NCBI GenBank assembly: GCA_017615795.1
Contig: JAFZZK010000028.1
Location: forward strand, 1-64,000
Direction of reading: 5' to 3'
DNA from: Bacteroidales bacterium
GTDB lineage: Bacteria; Bacteroidota; Bacteroidia; Bacteroidales; WCHB1-69
DNA: 64,000 nt
Numbering within the stretch: the stretch's first letter is position 1; every line of letters begins with the position of its first letter. Under the pieces are notes generated by a model that saw only the letters and a program-made list of their open reading frames with translations, was not told the DNA's origin and did no database searches. Below are positions 24,201-32,691 of the stretch, piece after piece. A program made the translations under genes and the position numbers.

Positions 24201-25568
24201 GCTTCCTATACATGAAATCTCATCGGGCAATTCGATGTTCTCCGACAGGGGGATTACCATTGCCCGGTTTTTTTTGTCATCACCAGTGCCAAGGTCCAAT
24301 TCGTCCTTGAACACAACGGGGATATCGCTATCGAGAAAACCAAACTGTTGGTAGAAAGGCTTAAGTTCCAGCGATGCGGGGATGAGCATGGCGGCGGCGA
24401 ACCCGCGAGTGCGGGCGGCAGAGATCGCCTCATGGATCACCTCGGTGGCGAGTCCTTTGCCACGATGTCCAGGCAACGTTGCAATGCCGTACAAATAAGC
24501 CGTAGGGCCTAACTCAGTGCTGCAAGGGATGACAAATGCCATGGAGACCACGCCTCCCTCTTCATGCCGCAAGAAAGCACAATCCGGAGAATAATAACGG
24601 GCAAGGAAGCTGTGTACAAAAGAATCCCCGTCACCAAAGCAGACCTGCCAGACATGGATGATGCCGCGCAGGTCGGGGTCAAGATGGAGAGCCAGGATTT
24701 TGGGCGTCATGTCAACAGGCATATAGGAGAGCTTGGCCTTGCGCAAACCGGGAATTCCCATATCCTCCTCACGGTTAACAAGTGTATATTGAGGAGGCAG
24801 CTGCCGGGCAAAGAGGTGGTTGATCATGGCGTATGCACCTTCGTAATTCGTGTCAGCCTTCTCCACATGCGTACAAAAAGTATGGTCATTGAGTTGAGAG
24901 CCATACGTAAAAGCCACGATTTGTCCATTGACACGCAACACTCCACCGAGGAGATGCAACTCCTCAAAGTGGTCAAAGGCACGACGGATGACCTGTTGTT
25001 CAGCGGAAAGTTCCACGGAGAAGTCCTGATGTTGCCCGTGCCAAGCACGATCCAATCGGAGACACTCGTCAAAGTCATCACGTGTCATATAATCGAAACT
25101 ATACGAGTAGAGGCGCATAAACTTGTTGACGTGATTGCGTTTGGCTGCGAACTTGCGCCCGCGCAAATCGGCAAGTTCAGCCCGCACATAGACATAGTCC
25201 TCTAGACTGCGATTGCAATCAAGGACAAAGGATCCAGGGCACTGGGACAAGAGCTGGCCACACTCACGCTCGCTAAGGCTGACAAGCATCAGCAGGTGTC
25301 CGTGCTCTTCCGCCTCTTGCCGCAACAAAGGGACAACCTCGCTATAGGGATGCGAGCCATCCGAATCGATGACCATATAGCCGATGCGGCGCCCCCCATC
25401 GAGATGACAACGGATTATGAGCCAAGAATCCAACTCCACCCATGCAAATTGATAAAGGTCTTGCCAACAATAGAGATTGGAAAAGGTCCAGTCGCAAGTG
25501 GTTCGGTCATTCTGAAAATATTTCAGAAAAAGAGGCCTGTCTGATATTTTAATAGGATAAAAGTTCAA
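24195..25568 (-). CDS. DUF2156 (lysyltransferase-like) and GNAT acetyltransferase fusion protein
   Basis: Read from the TTG at 25568 the product has 457 residues. Residues 1-290 match DUF2156, the GNAT-fold domain of phosphatidylglycerol lysyltransferases (start NFYPIKISDRPLFLKYF, later LRGRKFAAKRNHVNKF and GIPGLRKAKLSY). A second GNAT domain follows (305-440) with YLYGIATLPGHRGKGLATEV as the acetyl-CoA loop and FYQQFGF near the end. These two domains are usually separate proteins. The upstream ATG at 25694 is rejected because a minus-strand -7 element at 25595-25602 lies downstream of it and the family begins at NFYP. There is no membrane segment, so it is not a full MprF. Its role is unknown. 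Confidence 0.82.
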   Translation of the reverse strand: MNFYPIKISDRPLFLKYFQNDRTTCDWTFSNLYCWQDLYQFAWVELDSWLIIRCHLDGGRRIGYMVIDSDGSHPYSEVVPLLRQEAEEHGHLLMLVSLSERECGQLLSQCPGSFVLDCNRSLEDYVYVRAELADLRGRKFAAKRNHVNKFMRLYSYSFDYMTRDDFDECLRLDRAWHGQHQDFSVELSAEQQVIRRAFDHFEELHLLGGVLRVNGQIVAFTYGSQLNDHTFCTHVEKADTNYEGAYAMINHLFARQLPPQYTLVNREEDMGIPGLRKAKLSYMPVDMTPKILALHLDPDLRGIIHVWQVCFGDGDSFVHSFLARYYSPDCAFLRHEEGGVVSMAFVIPCSTELGPTAYLYGIATLPGHRGKGLATEVIHEAISAARTRGFAAAMLIPASLELKPFYQQFGFLDSDIPVVFKDELDLGTGDDKKNRAMVIPLSENIELPDEISCIGSL

Positions 25569-25594
25569 GTTGCTTGGTATCTTTTTTTTTATTG

Positions 25595-25602
25595 CAAAAA
25601 TA
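25595..25602 (-). promoter_or_regulatory. Promoter -7 element for the DUF2156-GNAT gene
   Basis: On the minus strand TATTTTTG matches TAnnTTTG, 26 bases before the TTG start. Confidence 0.6.
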
Positions 25603-25713
25603 GTATTTTTATAGAAATTGACGTAATAAAAAACATCGTACAAGCACAAGCGAAGAAAAGAAGGATGTGTTGAAGCCTGTTTTCTGTTTTCCAATCCCTA
25701 TTCCCTTTTTTTG

Positions 25714-25721
25714 TATTTTTG
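25714..25721 (+). promoter_or_regulatory. Promoter -7 element for the M23-phoH-lpxK-punA operon
   Basis: TATTTTTG matches TAnnTTTG, 15 bases before the ATG at 25737 and 24 before the one at 25746. It diverges from the DUF2156 promoter. Confidence 0.65.
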
Positions 25722-25736
25722 CAGCCAATAACATAT

Positions 25737-26660
25737 ATGGCATCGATGGGAAAGTTCGACCGGATAAAATCCATTTGGAACAAGATAAAAAGCGAGTGGA
25801 AGACGCGCTATCGGCTTGTGTTCTCCAACGAGGACACTCATAAGCAGGAATTTGTCATCCGCCGCATCACCATCCAGCGCATGTTCGTGGTGGCCATCAT
25901 CGCCGCATTTGTCATCATCCTGCTCACCACCTTGCTCATTGCCATCACGCCCCTGCGCCACTACATTTCCGGTTACACCGACCAGAAAGACTACAAGCTC
26001 TACAAGCAGACTGCCGCACGTGTGGACTCCTTGGAGCAAATCGTGGAATACAACCAGGCTTTCATCGACAACTTCACCGCCATGATTGAAGGCAAGGCAC
26101 CCACCATCGACCAGATTGACGACGATGCCGAGAGCACTCCCAACACGCACACCACCATCCGTGACAAGAAGCGCATGGCCGAGGCTGAGGAGTTAGAGGG
26201 ACAGGCCGACCTTATCCTGGGGCGCATCAGCGAGGACAACACCACGCAAGCCAGCACTCCCGGACTTAGCGAGGCGCGCATCTCCGCCCTCACCATCTAC
26301 CCGCCTGCCATCGGTGCCGTAACCCGTCCCTTCGACGCCTCCAAGAACCACTATGGGGTTGACATCGCCGCCACACGCAACTCAGTCGTCGCCTGCATTG
26401 CCGACGGCGTGGTCATCGCAGCCCATTACAGTGCCACCGACGGCTACGTCATCATCGTGCAACACCCCGGCAACCTCATCTCCGTCTACAAGCGCAACGC
26501 CGCCCTTCTCAAGCAGGCCGGTGCCCGCGTGCAAGCCGGCGACCCCATCGCCGCCATGGGCAATAAAGGCTCCGACGAGGGCACTTCCTCACATCTCCAC
26601 TTCGAGCTTTGGTACAACGGTTTCCCCATCAACCCGCTCGACTATCTCGTCATTGAATAA
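25737..26660 (+). CDS. M23 family metallopeptidase, membrane-anchored
   Basis: From ATG 25737 the protein has 307 residues (MASMGKFDRIK); ATG 25746 is an alternative. The TTG at 25719 overlaps the promoter and is rejected. A cytoplasmic N terminus is followed by one membrane helix (VVAIIAAFVIILLTTLLIAI), a coiled-coil stretch, and the LytM domain with HYGVDIAA and HLHFELW, which hold zinc ligands in H-x3-D and HxH. The peptidase should face the periplasm and cut peptidoglycan cross-bridges, in the style of MepM or EnvC-like proteins. phoH starts 6 bases after the stop. Confidence 0.92.
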   Translation: MASMGKFDRIKSIWNKIKSEWKTRYRLVFSNEDTHKQEFVIRRITIQRMFVVAIIAAFVIILLTTLLIAITPLRHYISGYTDQKDYKLYKQTAARVDSLEQIVEYNQAFIDNFTAMIEGKAPTIDQIDDDAESTPNTHTTIRDKKRMAEAEELEGQADLILGRISEDNTTQASTPGLSEARISALTIYPPAIGAVTRPFDASKNHYGVDIAATRNSVVACIADGVVIAAHYSATDGYVIIVQHPGNLISVYKRNAALLKQAGARVQAGDPIAAMGNKGSDEGTSSHLHFELWYNGFPINPLDYLVIE

Positions 26661-26666
26661 CGCACA

Positions 26667-27695
26667 ATGGAAAGAATCATCACTATAGACCCCGACATCG
26701 TCGTCGCACTCTACGGCAGGCAGAACAACAACATCGACCTGCTGACACACATCTTCCCCAAACTTAAAATCATCGCCCGGGGCAACGAAATCAAATGTTC
26801 CGGCGAGGACAGCGAGGTCGAGCGCTTCGAGGGGCGCATACACCGTCTCGAACAGCACATCGAGGAGTTCGGCAAGCTCACCGAGACCGACATCCTCAAC
26901 ATAACCTCGGAAGAAGACGACAACTTCTACCGCCTGCGCAGCAACGGCGATGTGCTTGTCCATGGCCGCGAAGGAAAGGTGGTGCGCGCCATCACTCCCA
27001 ACCAAAAGCGCTTAGTGGACAGCGCAGACAAAAACGACATGGTCTTTGTCATCGGGCCTGCCGGCACCGGCAAGACCTATACCGCCGTGGCCCTGGCCGT
27101 GCGCGCCCTCAAGAACAAGCAAATCCGCCGCATCATCCTCACCCGCCCCGCCGTCGAAGCTGGCGAAAACCTCGGATTCCTGCCCGGTGACCTGCGCGAC
27201 AAACTCGACCCCTACCTCCAGCCACTCTACGACGCACTGTGGGACATGATGCCCATGCAGAAACTCGTCTCCTACATGGAAGACAAAGTCATCGAGATAG
27301 CTCCCTTGGCCTTCATGCGCGGACGTACTCTCGACAATGCATACGTCATCCTTGACGAGGCGCAAAACGCCACCGCTGCACAACTCAAGATGTTCCTCAC
27401 CCGCATGGGCAAGAACGCCAAATTCTTCATCACCGGCGACATTACCCAGATAGACCTGCCCAAGAACCAACAATCCGGTCTGATCCAAGCACATCGCATT
27501 CTGGGGAAAATCCCGGGCATTGATTTCATCTTCATGGACGAGAAAGACGTGGTGCGCCACCATCTGGTCACCAAGATCATCAAGAGCTACGAAGAGTACG
27601 AAAGCCTGCAAAGCCGGAAAGCGCAGGAGCGACGCGAGCAGCGTGCCGCCGAAAACGCGAACACCAATTCTGCCGAACATGAGCCGTCCCTTTAG
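26667..27695 (+). CDS. PhoH family ATPase
   Basis: A 342-residue protein with a KH-like N-terminal part (about 1-110) and the PhoH P-loop domain: Walker A GPAGTGKTYTA, the RPAVEAGENLGFLPGD family motif, Walker B YVILDEAQN and sensor motif FITGDITQIDLP. PhoH-like proteins are RNA-linked ATPases whose exact function is open; some act with YbeY in ribosome maturation. Its 3' end overlaps lpxK by 17 bases. Confidence 0.94.
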   Translation: MERIITIDPDIVVALYGRQNNNIDLLTHIFPKLKIIARGNEIKCSGEDSEVERFEGRIHRLEQHIEEFGKLTETDILNITSEEDDNFYRLRSNGDVLVHGREGKVVRAITPNQKRLVDSADKNDMVFVIGPAGTGKTYTAVALAVRALKNKQIRRIILTRPAVEAGENLGFLPGDLRDKLDPYLQPLYDALWDMMPMQKLVSYMEDKVIEIAPLAFMRGRTLDNAYVILDEAQNATAAQLKMFLTRMGKNAKFFITGDITQIDLPKNQQSGLIQAHRILGKIPGIDFIFMDEKDVVRHHLVTKIIKSYEEYESLQSRKAQERREQRAAENANTNSAEHEPSL

Positions 27696-28767
27696 AATAC
27701 GGCGTCTGTTACTTCCATTAGGATGGATTTTCGGCCAGCTGGCGCGATTGCGTCGCAGGCTCTACCAACGCGGCGTGTTCCGTTCCTACAAAGCCTCCAT
27801 CCCCACCATTTGCGTAGGCAACATCGCCATTGGCGGCACAGGCAAAACCCCGCACGCCAGCTACATCGTGAACCTGCTCTCGCAGCAGCACCATGTCGCC
27901 ATGCTCAGTCGCGGCTACGGACGCAAGAGTAAAGGCTTTGTGCTGGCCAACACCACCCCGCCGGAACACCTCACCGCACAGCTTATCGGCGACGAGCCCC
28001 TGCTGCTGCACAACCGATTCCCGCAGTTGCCCATCGCCGTGGACGGCGACCGCGAACATGGGGTGCAAAAGTTACAAGACTACGACCCCAGCATCCAGGT
28101 CATCGTGATGGACGATGCCTACCAACACCTCTCCTTCACCCCTTCGGTGAAGATGGTGCTCACAGAGTATCATCGCCCCTACTTCCTCGACTACCCCCTG
28201 CCCGCCGGACGCCTGCGTGAATTTCCTGACGCCGTGGCCGCCGCCGACTTGGTGCTCGTCACCAAAACGGACCGCCCTGATGAGCAGGTCAACCGCACCC
28301 AATGGCGCAGCGACCTTGGACTGCGCGACGACCAACCCCTCTTCTTCACCTGCTACCGCTACGGCACGCCCGAACCCGTCACGGCACCCGCCACAGACAT
28401 CGACCCCTCCACCGCCGACGTGGTGCTGCTCTCCGGCATCGCACGCCCACAACCCCTCGAAGAACACCTGCGACAACACTACCGCTGCATCCGCCATGTC
28501 AAGTTCCCCGACCATCACAACTACACATCCCTGGAGCTGAAAGAACTACACCGTCTATTGACCGAGAAAGGGACCTCTCCAAAAGTACTCTTCACCACTG
28601 AAAAAGATTGGATGAGACTACAGTCCGAAAATCTCCAAAAAGATGTATCTTTGCTGCCTGTTTTCATCGTCCCCATCGAAGTGGATTTCCTAACAGACAA
28701 AGAAAAAAACGAGTTTAATCATATTATCGAAGATTATGTTACAGGAGACCAAACAACACATTCGTGA
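27679..28767 (+). CDS. lpxK: Tetraacyldisaccharide 4'-kinase
   Basis: A 362-residue protein from ATG 27679, within the end of phoH. The P-loop GGTGKTP follows SIPTICVGNIAI, as in LpxK; an N-terminal membrane-interacting helix (RRLLLPLGWIFGQLARLR) precedes it. VIVMDDAYQHLSF is the conserved DDxxQ/HR-like motif, here with YQH. LpxK phosphorylates the 4' position of the lipid A precursor at the inner membrane, so the organism makes lipid A. The end overlaps punA by 32 bases. Confidence 0.93.
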   Translation: MSRPFRIRRLLLPLGWIFGQLARLRRRLYQRGVFRSYKASIPTICVGNIAIGGTGKTPHASYIVNLLSQQHHVAMLSRGYGRKSKGFVLANTTPPEHLTAQLIGDEPLLLHNRFPQLPIAVDGDREHGVQKLQDYDPSIQVIVMDDAYQHLSFTPSVKMVLTEYHRPYFLDYPLPAGRLREFPDAVAAADLVLVTKTDRPDEQVNRTQWRSDLGLRDDQPLFFTCYRYGTPEPVTAPATDIDPSTADVVLLSGIARPQPLEEHLRQHYRCIRHVKFPDHHNYTSLELKELHRLLTEKGTSPKVLFTTEKDWMRLQSENLQKDVSLLPVFIVPIEVDFLTDKEKNEFNHIIEDYVTGDQTTHS

Positions 28768-29560
28768 AACTGTTGATTATTTGAACAATCGCAAAACCAT
28801 CAACCCCAAGGTGGGCATCGTCTTAGGCTCCGGCCTCGGCGGATTGACCAAGGCGTTGGACATCGTGGACGAGATTCCATACAAGGAGATACCGTTCTTC
28901 CCCATTTCCACCGTGAAAGGGCACAAGGGCACCCTGATTTTCGCTCGACTGAACGGTGTGGAAGTGGTCGTGCTGAATGGACGTTTCCACTACTATGAAG
29001 GATACCCCATGGAGGTGGTCACCTATCCGCAGCAGGTGTTTTGCGGCATCGGGGTCAAAACGATCATCCTATCCAACGCAGCAGGCGGCATGAACCCCAC
29101 CTTCAAGGTTGGCGACATCATGATCATTCGAGACCACATCAACTTCTTCGGCACCAACCCGTTGTTAGGCCCCAACGACGACGAGTTAGGTCCCCGCTTC
29201 CCGAATATGAACGAGGTTTATTCCCAGCGACTCATCAGTATGGCACACCAAAAGGCCAGCGAGAACAACATCCACTTACAGGAGGGTGTTTACATGGGCG
29301 TGTCGGGACCCTGTTTCGAGACCCCGTCGGAATACAAGGCATACTGGATACTCGGCGCCGACGCCGTGGGCATGTCCACCGTGCCTGAAGCCATCGTGGC
29401 ACACCACCGCGGCATGGAAATTTTCGCCCTGTCTGTCATCACGGACTTGGGAGTTGTCGGCATGAAAGCGGAGACCTCTCACGAGGAGGTCTTGGCCGCC
29501 GCCAACAGTGCCGAGCCCAAGATGGTGAAGCTGATTTGCGAGATGCTGCCAACAATATAA
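28736..29560 (+). CDS. punA: Purine nucleoside phosphorylase (trimeric type)
   Basis: A 274-residue enzyme. GIVLGSGLGG supplies the phosphate-binding loop, GRFHYYEGY a second phosphate contact, ILSNAAGGMNP the substrate strand, and MGVSGPCFETPSEYK with GADAVGMSTVPE the purine and ribose pocket. It splits purine nucleosides to base plus ribose-1-phosphate. The start lies inside lpxK. Alternative downstream ATGs would remove conserved N-terminal residues, so the overlap is probably real. It is the last gene of the operon starting at 25737. Confidence 0.94.
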   Translation: MLQETKQHIRETVDYLNNRKTINPKVGIVLGSGLGGLTKALDIVDEIPYKEIPFFPISTVKGHKGTLIFARLNGVEVVVLNGRFHYYEGYPMEVVTYPQQVFCGIGVKTIILSNAAGGMNPTFKVGDIMIIRDHINFFGTNPLLGPNDDELGPRFPNMNEVYSQRLISMAHQKASENNIHLQEGVYMGVSGPCFETPSEYKAYWILGADAVGMSTVPEAIVAHHRGMEIFALSVITDLGVVGMKAETSHEEVLAAANSAEPKMVKLICEMLPTI

Positions 29561-29628
29561 CCACGAATTGCACGAATTATACGAATAGTAACCACGAATT
29601 GCACGAATTACACGAATTAAATTTGTGG
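29558..29628 (+). repeat. Two-unit tandem repeat (CACGAATT family) at the end of punA
   Basis: A unit starting TAACCACGAATTGCACGAAT at 29558 is repeated at 29589, 31 bases later, with about one difference. AATTTGTGG at the right end is the inverse of CCACGAATT, so the element can also fold. The first unit includes the punA stop codon. Confidence 0.85.
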
Positions 29629-29665
29629 AATAGGAGAGATTGGCGTGCCTGGGAAGGTGCGCTTT

Positions 29666-30307
29666 TTATTTCCAGTGGCAGAAGGTGATGCCGATGTAAA
29701 GGCGCGGGCCGGTGGTGAAGTCGGCAGGTGTGGGGGAAAGGCCACACAGATAGTCGGTTTTCACAATGAGGTGAATGCGGTCGTGCAGGGCATACTCAAA
29801 CCCGAGGAAGGGAGAGATGCACATCAGGCCGTATTTCCGGTAAGCGGCGGTGCCGTTTTCGAGTAGAAAGTCGTTGCTCGATGCCTCCGTGAAAATGAGG
29901 TTCTTGACAGAGCCACCGCCAAGCGTTCCCCCGACAAAGAAGGTCCACTTGTTTTTGGTCCAGCTGCAATCGGCGAGCAGACCGCCCCAACCGATGGAGT
30001 TGTATCCCCTGGTCTTGCGTTGATGCAGGGTGCTCACGTACCCCTCGCCGCCGACGCGGAGATGTTGGCCAAAGCGCACGCGTATGGCGCCTCCTATGCC
30101 GAAAGGCATGCCACGCAGGTGCATCGACTGCCGCAGGGTGCCGTTTGGGGCATACAAGTTGAAATCCCGGCTCTGCACAAACCCTGTGTGCAGCATCATA
30201 CCTCCACCATAACCGGAAAAGGCCATCCGCTTCGGTGCACGGTCGGTTTGCGCCCCTGAACACAAGGATGCACACAGGAGCAGCAAACACACGACACCTT
30301 TCTGCAT
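29666..30307 (-). CDS. Predicted outer-membrane beta-barrel protein
   Basis: A 213-residue protein with a signal peptide (MQKGVVCLLLLCASLCSGAQ). The rest alternates hydrophobic and polar residues with Gly-rich turns (FSGYGGGMMLHTGF, GIGGAIRVRFGQHLRVGGEG, FFVGGTLGGGSV) and ends in a strand finishing WK, typical of small outer-membrane barrels of eight or so strands. The family is not recognised. It follows the Rieske-like lipoprotein gene by 14 bases on the minus strand and probably shares its transcript. Confidence 0.65.
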   Translation of the reverse strand: MQKGVVCLLLLCASLCSGAQTDRAPKRMAFSGYGGGMMLHTGFVQSRDFNLYAPNGTLRQSMHLRGMPFGIGGAIRVRFGQHLRVGGEGYVSTLHQRKTRGYNSIGWGGLLADCSWTKNKWTFFVGGTLGGGSVKNLIFTEASSNDFLLENGTAAYRKYGLMCISPFLGFEYALHDRIHLIVKTDYLCGLSPTPADFTTGPRLYIGITFCHWK

Positions 30308-30321
30308 AACACGGAAGGGGA

Positions 30322-30741
30322 TTAGGAATAGATGCGGAGGCGCGCGCCGTCAAAGCGGGTGGCATACCGACGCGCCGGGTATACGGCAGGGCCTCCTAAC
30401 ACATTACCGTCCAAAATATTAAATGTGGAACCGCAAAGCGAGTCTATGAGCCGCAAGCCATCGGGGGCGACCCATAACCAAGAGTCGAGTTCATCCCAAT
30501 CGTAGGAACAGGCTCGGTCGAAAGCCATGAAATTCCATTCATCAAGACGATATACAACAATGCCGTTGACACCGCCGGTAAAGTACTCGTAACCACCGTA
30601 GGTGTTCAGACGATAGTACATCACATCATTGGGATAGATGACAAAATCGACATGAGCTTTGGGGATCGTCGGATGGTTGTACATGTCGCAACAGACCAGC
30701 AGCGGCATGGCGAGGCAAAGTGTGACAAGCAGTTTTCGCAT
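30322..30741 (-). CDS. Rieske-like-fold lipoprotein lacking histidine ligands
   Basis: A 139-residue protein with a lipoprotein-type signal (LLVCC, Cys17/18). The rest fits the small beta fold of Rieske domains: AFDRACSYD, then SLCGSTFNI and GGPAVYPARRY. In true Rieske proteins these positions read CxH and CxxH; here they are Cys78-x-Tyr80 and Cys103-x-x-Thr106, so both histidine ligands are missing while both cysteines remain. A [2Fe-2S] Rieske cluster is therefore unlikely; the cysteines might form a disulfide. It lies between a steroid-reductase-like gene and a barrel gene. Fold assignment is by motif only. Confidence 0.6.
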   Translation of the reverse strand: MRKLLVTLCLAMPLLVCCDMYNHPTIPKAHVDFVIYPNDVMYYRLNTYGGYEYFTGGVNGIVVYRLDEWNFMAFDRACSYDWDELDSWLWVAPDGLRLIDSLCGSTFNILDGNVLGGPAVYPARRYATRFDGARLRIYS

Positions 30742-30751
30742 ATACTATATA

Positions 30752-31540
30752 TTAATAGATGCCCGGGAAAATTTTATAGCGTTTTTGAGAGATGAATTCC
30801 TCGCCGAAGAACTGCGTGTAGCGTTCATAGACAGCCTTGGAGCGAGGCACGATGTTGGCAAAAGTCCAGATGAGGAACACCAAGCCTGCAACGGACCATG
30901 TGAGGATAGCGAAGCCAAGCCATTCAAGAATCTCGCCAAGATAGTTGGCAGAATTCACACGACGGAACATCCAGCTGTCGGGCAGATAATAGTTGTTGTC
31001 CATATCGTTCTTCCGCAGTCCCCGAATCACACGGTCGGCGTAAATGTTGACCACCATGCCGAACAGGAAAATGACCGTGCCAACAATGAATTGCGGAGAC
31101 CAGAACCAAGAGACGGGATAGGCATCAACCGGGGAGAAGAAGAACAGCCATCCACCCTGCATTATGGCATTGCACGTGTTGAACATGAAACCCGTCAGGA
31201 TGATGGAAAGCGGCATCTTGCTTTGTCCCCGCATCAGCAATGGGAAGATGAACGAACGTTGGAAGTAGTGGAACTCAAAGAAGACAAACATCGTGAAAGT
31301 GACGATGTTGAATGGCCGGATGTTGAAATAGAGAGATACGAAGTAGAGCGCCAACATGGCGAAGAAAACGGGAGCTTCCATGATGAACCATCCCAGATTG
31401 CTACGAATCGACATACCCCAGCGGTTGTTGAACGTCATTCCGTATGCAGGAGTGACAAACTGAAGCACGATAAAGACGACCACGCCCAGAATGCTCATCA
31501 CGATGAGCATGATATCATATATTTGATCAAAAAGTTCCAT
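30752..31540 (-). CDS. Steroid 5-alpha-reductase/DUF1295-like membrane protein
   Basis: A 262-residue integral membrane protein with six or seven helices. The C-terminal region SANYLGEILEWLGFAILTWS and the preceding RRVN are hallmarks of the 3-oxo-5-alpha-steroid 4-dehydrogenase family, which binds NADPH near that segment. The end FFGEEFISQKRYKIFPGIY fits as well. In gut anaerobes such enzymes can reduce the 4,5 double bond of steroids, but the family also has other lipid substrates; which applies is unknown. It follows the GT2 gene by 13 bases. Confidence 0.85.
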   Translation of the reverse strand: MELFDQIYDIMLIVMSILGVVVFIVLQFVTPAYGMTFNNRWGMSIRSNLGWFIMEAPVFFAMLALYFVSLYFNIRPFNIVTFTMFVFFEFHYFQRSFIFPLLMRGQSKMPLSIILTGFMFNTCNAIMQGGWLFFFSPVDAYPVSWFWSPQFIVGTVIFLFGMVVNIYADRVIRGLRKNDMDNNYYLPDSWMFRRVNSANYLGEILEWLGFAILTWSVAGLVFLIWTFANIVPRSKAVYERYTQFFGEEFISQKRYKIFPGIY

Positions 31541-31553
31541 AATCTAATTTTTT

Positions 31554-32564
31554 TTAAAAAAAACTCTTCCCATCGAAAATTTTCTTGCGTTTGAAATAGT
31601 GGAGGAAAACCACCGATTTTGGATAAGTGTCGGAAAAGGCGAGCTTGGGCAGAGTGTTGCGTTTGGCTTTACATTTCTTGTAGTTGGCATAGAAATGGAA
31701 CATGGCCTTGTACACAGCGACAAAATCCTTGAAATGTCCCTGCAACAAGAAAAAGAAAGCCGCCATCTGATCCAAGAAGAACTTGACGACAAACGTTTTG
31801 GCCAACCGTTCCTCCGGCAGGTTTTTGAGAAGGAGGTAGAGGTTGTTGCGGAAATTGAGATAGGTCTTGAAAGAGTTGTTTTTAGGCAGCGTGCCGCCGC
31901 CAATGTGATACACAACGGACTTGGGGTTGACTTTGATTTTATAGCCCGCATTTTTGATGCGCCAACAGAAGTCGATTTCCTCCATGTGTGCGAAGAAGTC
32001 GGCGTCAAGGCCGCCCATGGCGCGAAAGACATCGCTACGCACGAAGAGGGCTGCACCGCTGGCCCAGAAGATATCCATCACGTCGTCATATTGTCCGTGA
32101 TCGTCCTCCACGTTGCTGAAAACGCGGCCACGGCAGAAAGGATAGCCATATTTGTCCACAAAACCGCCGCTGGCACCCGCATACTCAAAGTGGTCACGCA
32201 GATGATAGGAGAGCAATTTCGGCTGCACGGCCGCGATGCGCTCGTCGGCATCCATCTGTTCGATGATGGGTTCCACCCAATGGGGCGTCACCTCTATATC
32301 AGAATTGAGCAAACAGTAATATTGGGCTTCCACATGTTCAAAAGCATGATTGTAGCCCCTTGCAAAACCTTCATTTTCTGTATGTTCAAGCAACCGGACG
32401 GAAGGATGCGCTTCTTTGAGGAAAGCCACAGAGCCATCCGAGGAAGCATTGTCGGCCACCACAATTTCCGCATAGTCGGGCAGATATTGCTCCAGCACAG
32501 GCAGGAATTGCTCCAAGAAACGCTTCCCGTTCCAGTTCAGAATGACAATTGCTAATTTCGCCAT
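31554..32564 (-). CDS. Glycosyltransferase family 2
   Basis: A 336-residue GT-A enzyme. LAIVILNWNGKRFLEQFLP opens the nucleotide-binding fold, VVADNASSDGS is the first Asp motif, and YCLLNSDIEV holds the metal-binding DxD-like site. It resembles rhamnosyl- and other GT2 transferases of the WbbL type (GGGTLPKNNSFKTYLNFRNN near the end). It probably acts in surface polysaccharide synthesis. It is the first gene of a four-gene minus-strand series. Confidence 0.92.
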   Translation of the reverse strand: MAKLAIVILNWNGKRFLEQFLPVLEQYLPDYAEIVVADNASSDGSVAFLKEAHPSVRLLEHTENEGFARGYNHAFEHVEAQYYCLLNSDIEVTPHWVEPIIEQMDADERIAAVQPKLLSYHLRDHFEYAGASGGFVDKYGYPFCRGRVFSNVEDDHGQYDDVMDIFWASGAALFVRSDVFRAMGGLDADFFAHMEEIDFCWRIKNAGYKIKVNPKSVVYHIGGGTLPKNNSFKTYLNFRNNLYLLLKNLPEERLAKTFVVKFFLDQMAAFFFLLQGHFKDFVAVYKAMFHFYANYKKCKAKRNTLPKLAFSDTYPKSVVFLHYFKRKKIFDGKSFF

Positions 32565-32589
32565 CTAATGATTTTTGTAAAATAAAGTG

Positions 32590-32597
32590 CAAAAATA
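32590..32597 (-). promoter_or_regulatory. Promoter -7 element for the GT2 series
   Basis: On the minus strand TATTTTTG matches TAnnTTTG, 26 bases before the ATG; it diverges from the rpsO promoter. Confidence 0.6.
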
Positions 32598-32614
32598 GTT
32601 TTTTTTTTCAATGA

Positions 32615-32644
32615 TTGAACTATCAAGAAAAAAATGTATTTTTG
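32615..32644 (+). promoter_or_regulatory. Promoter of rpsO (TTG-N19-TAnnTTTG)
   Basis: TTG at 32615-32617, 19-base spacer, TATTTTTG at 32637-32644. The leader to the rpsO ATG is about 40 bases. Confidence 0.8.
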
Positions 32645-32691
32645 CCGGCTGAAAAAAATAAGGAAAAAACATTAAAAATTAGACGCTTATT

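Noticed and set aside
25569..25694. Upstream extension of the DUF2156-GNAT protein to an ATG at 25694
   Set aside because: The added residues cross a promoter element and do not match the family start.
25719..25736. TTG start for the M23 peptidase
   Set aside because: The codon overlaps the -7 element, so it cannot be in the transcript.
30659..31594. Plus-strand frame of 311 codons opposite the steroid-reductase-like gene
   Set aside because: Highly charged His/Glu/Asp-rich shadow without start signals; the minus strand encodes a clear membrane protein.
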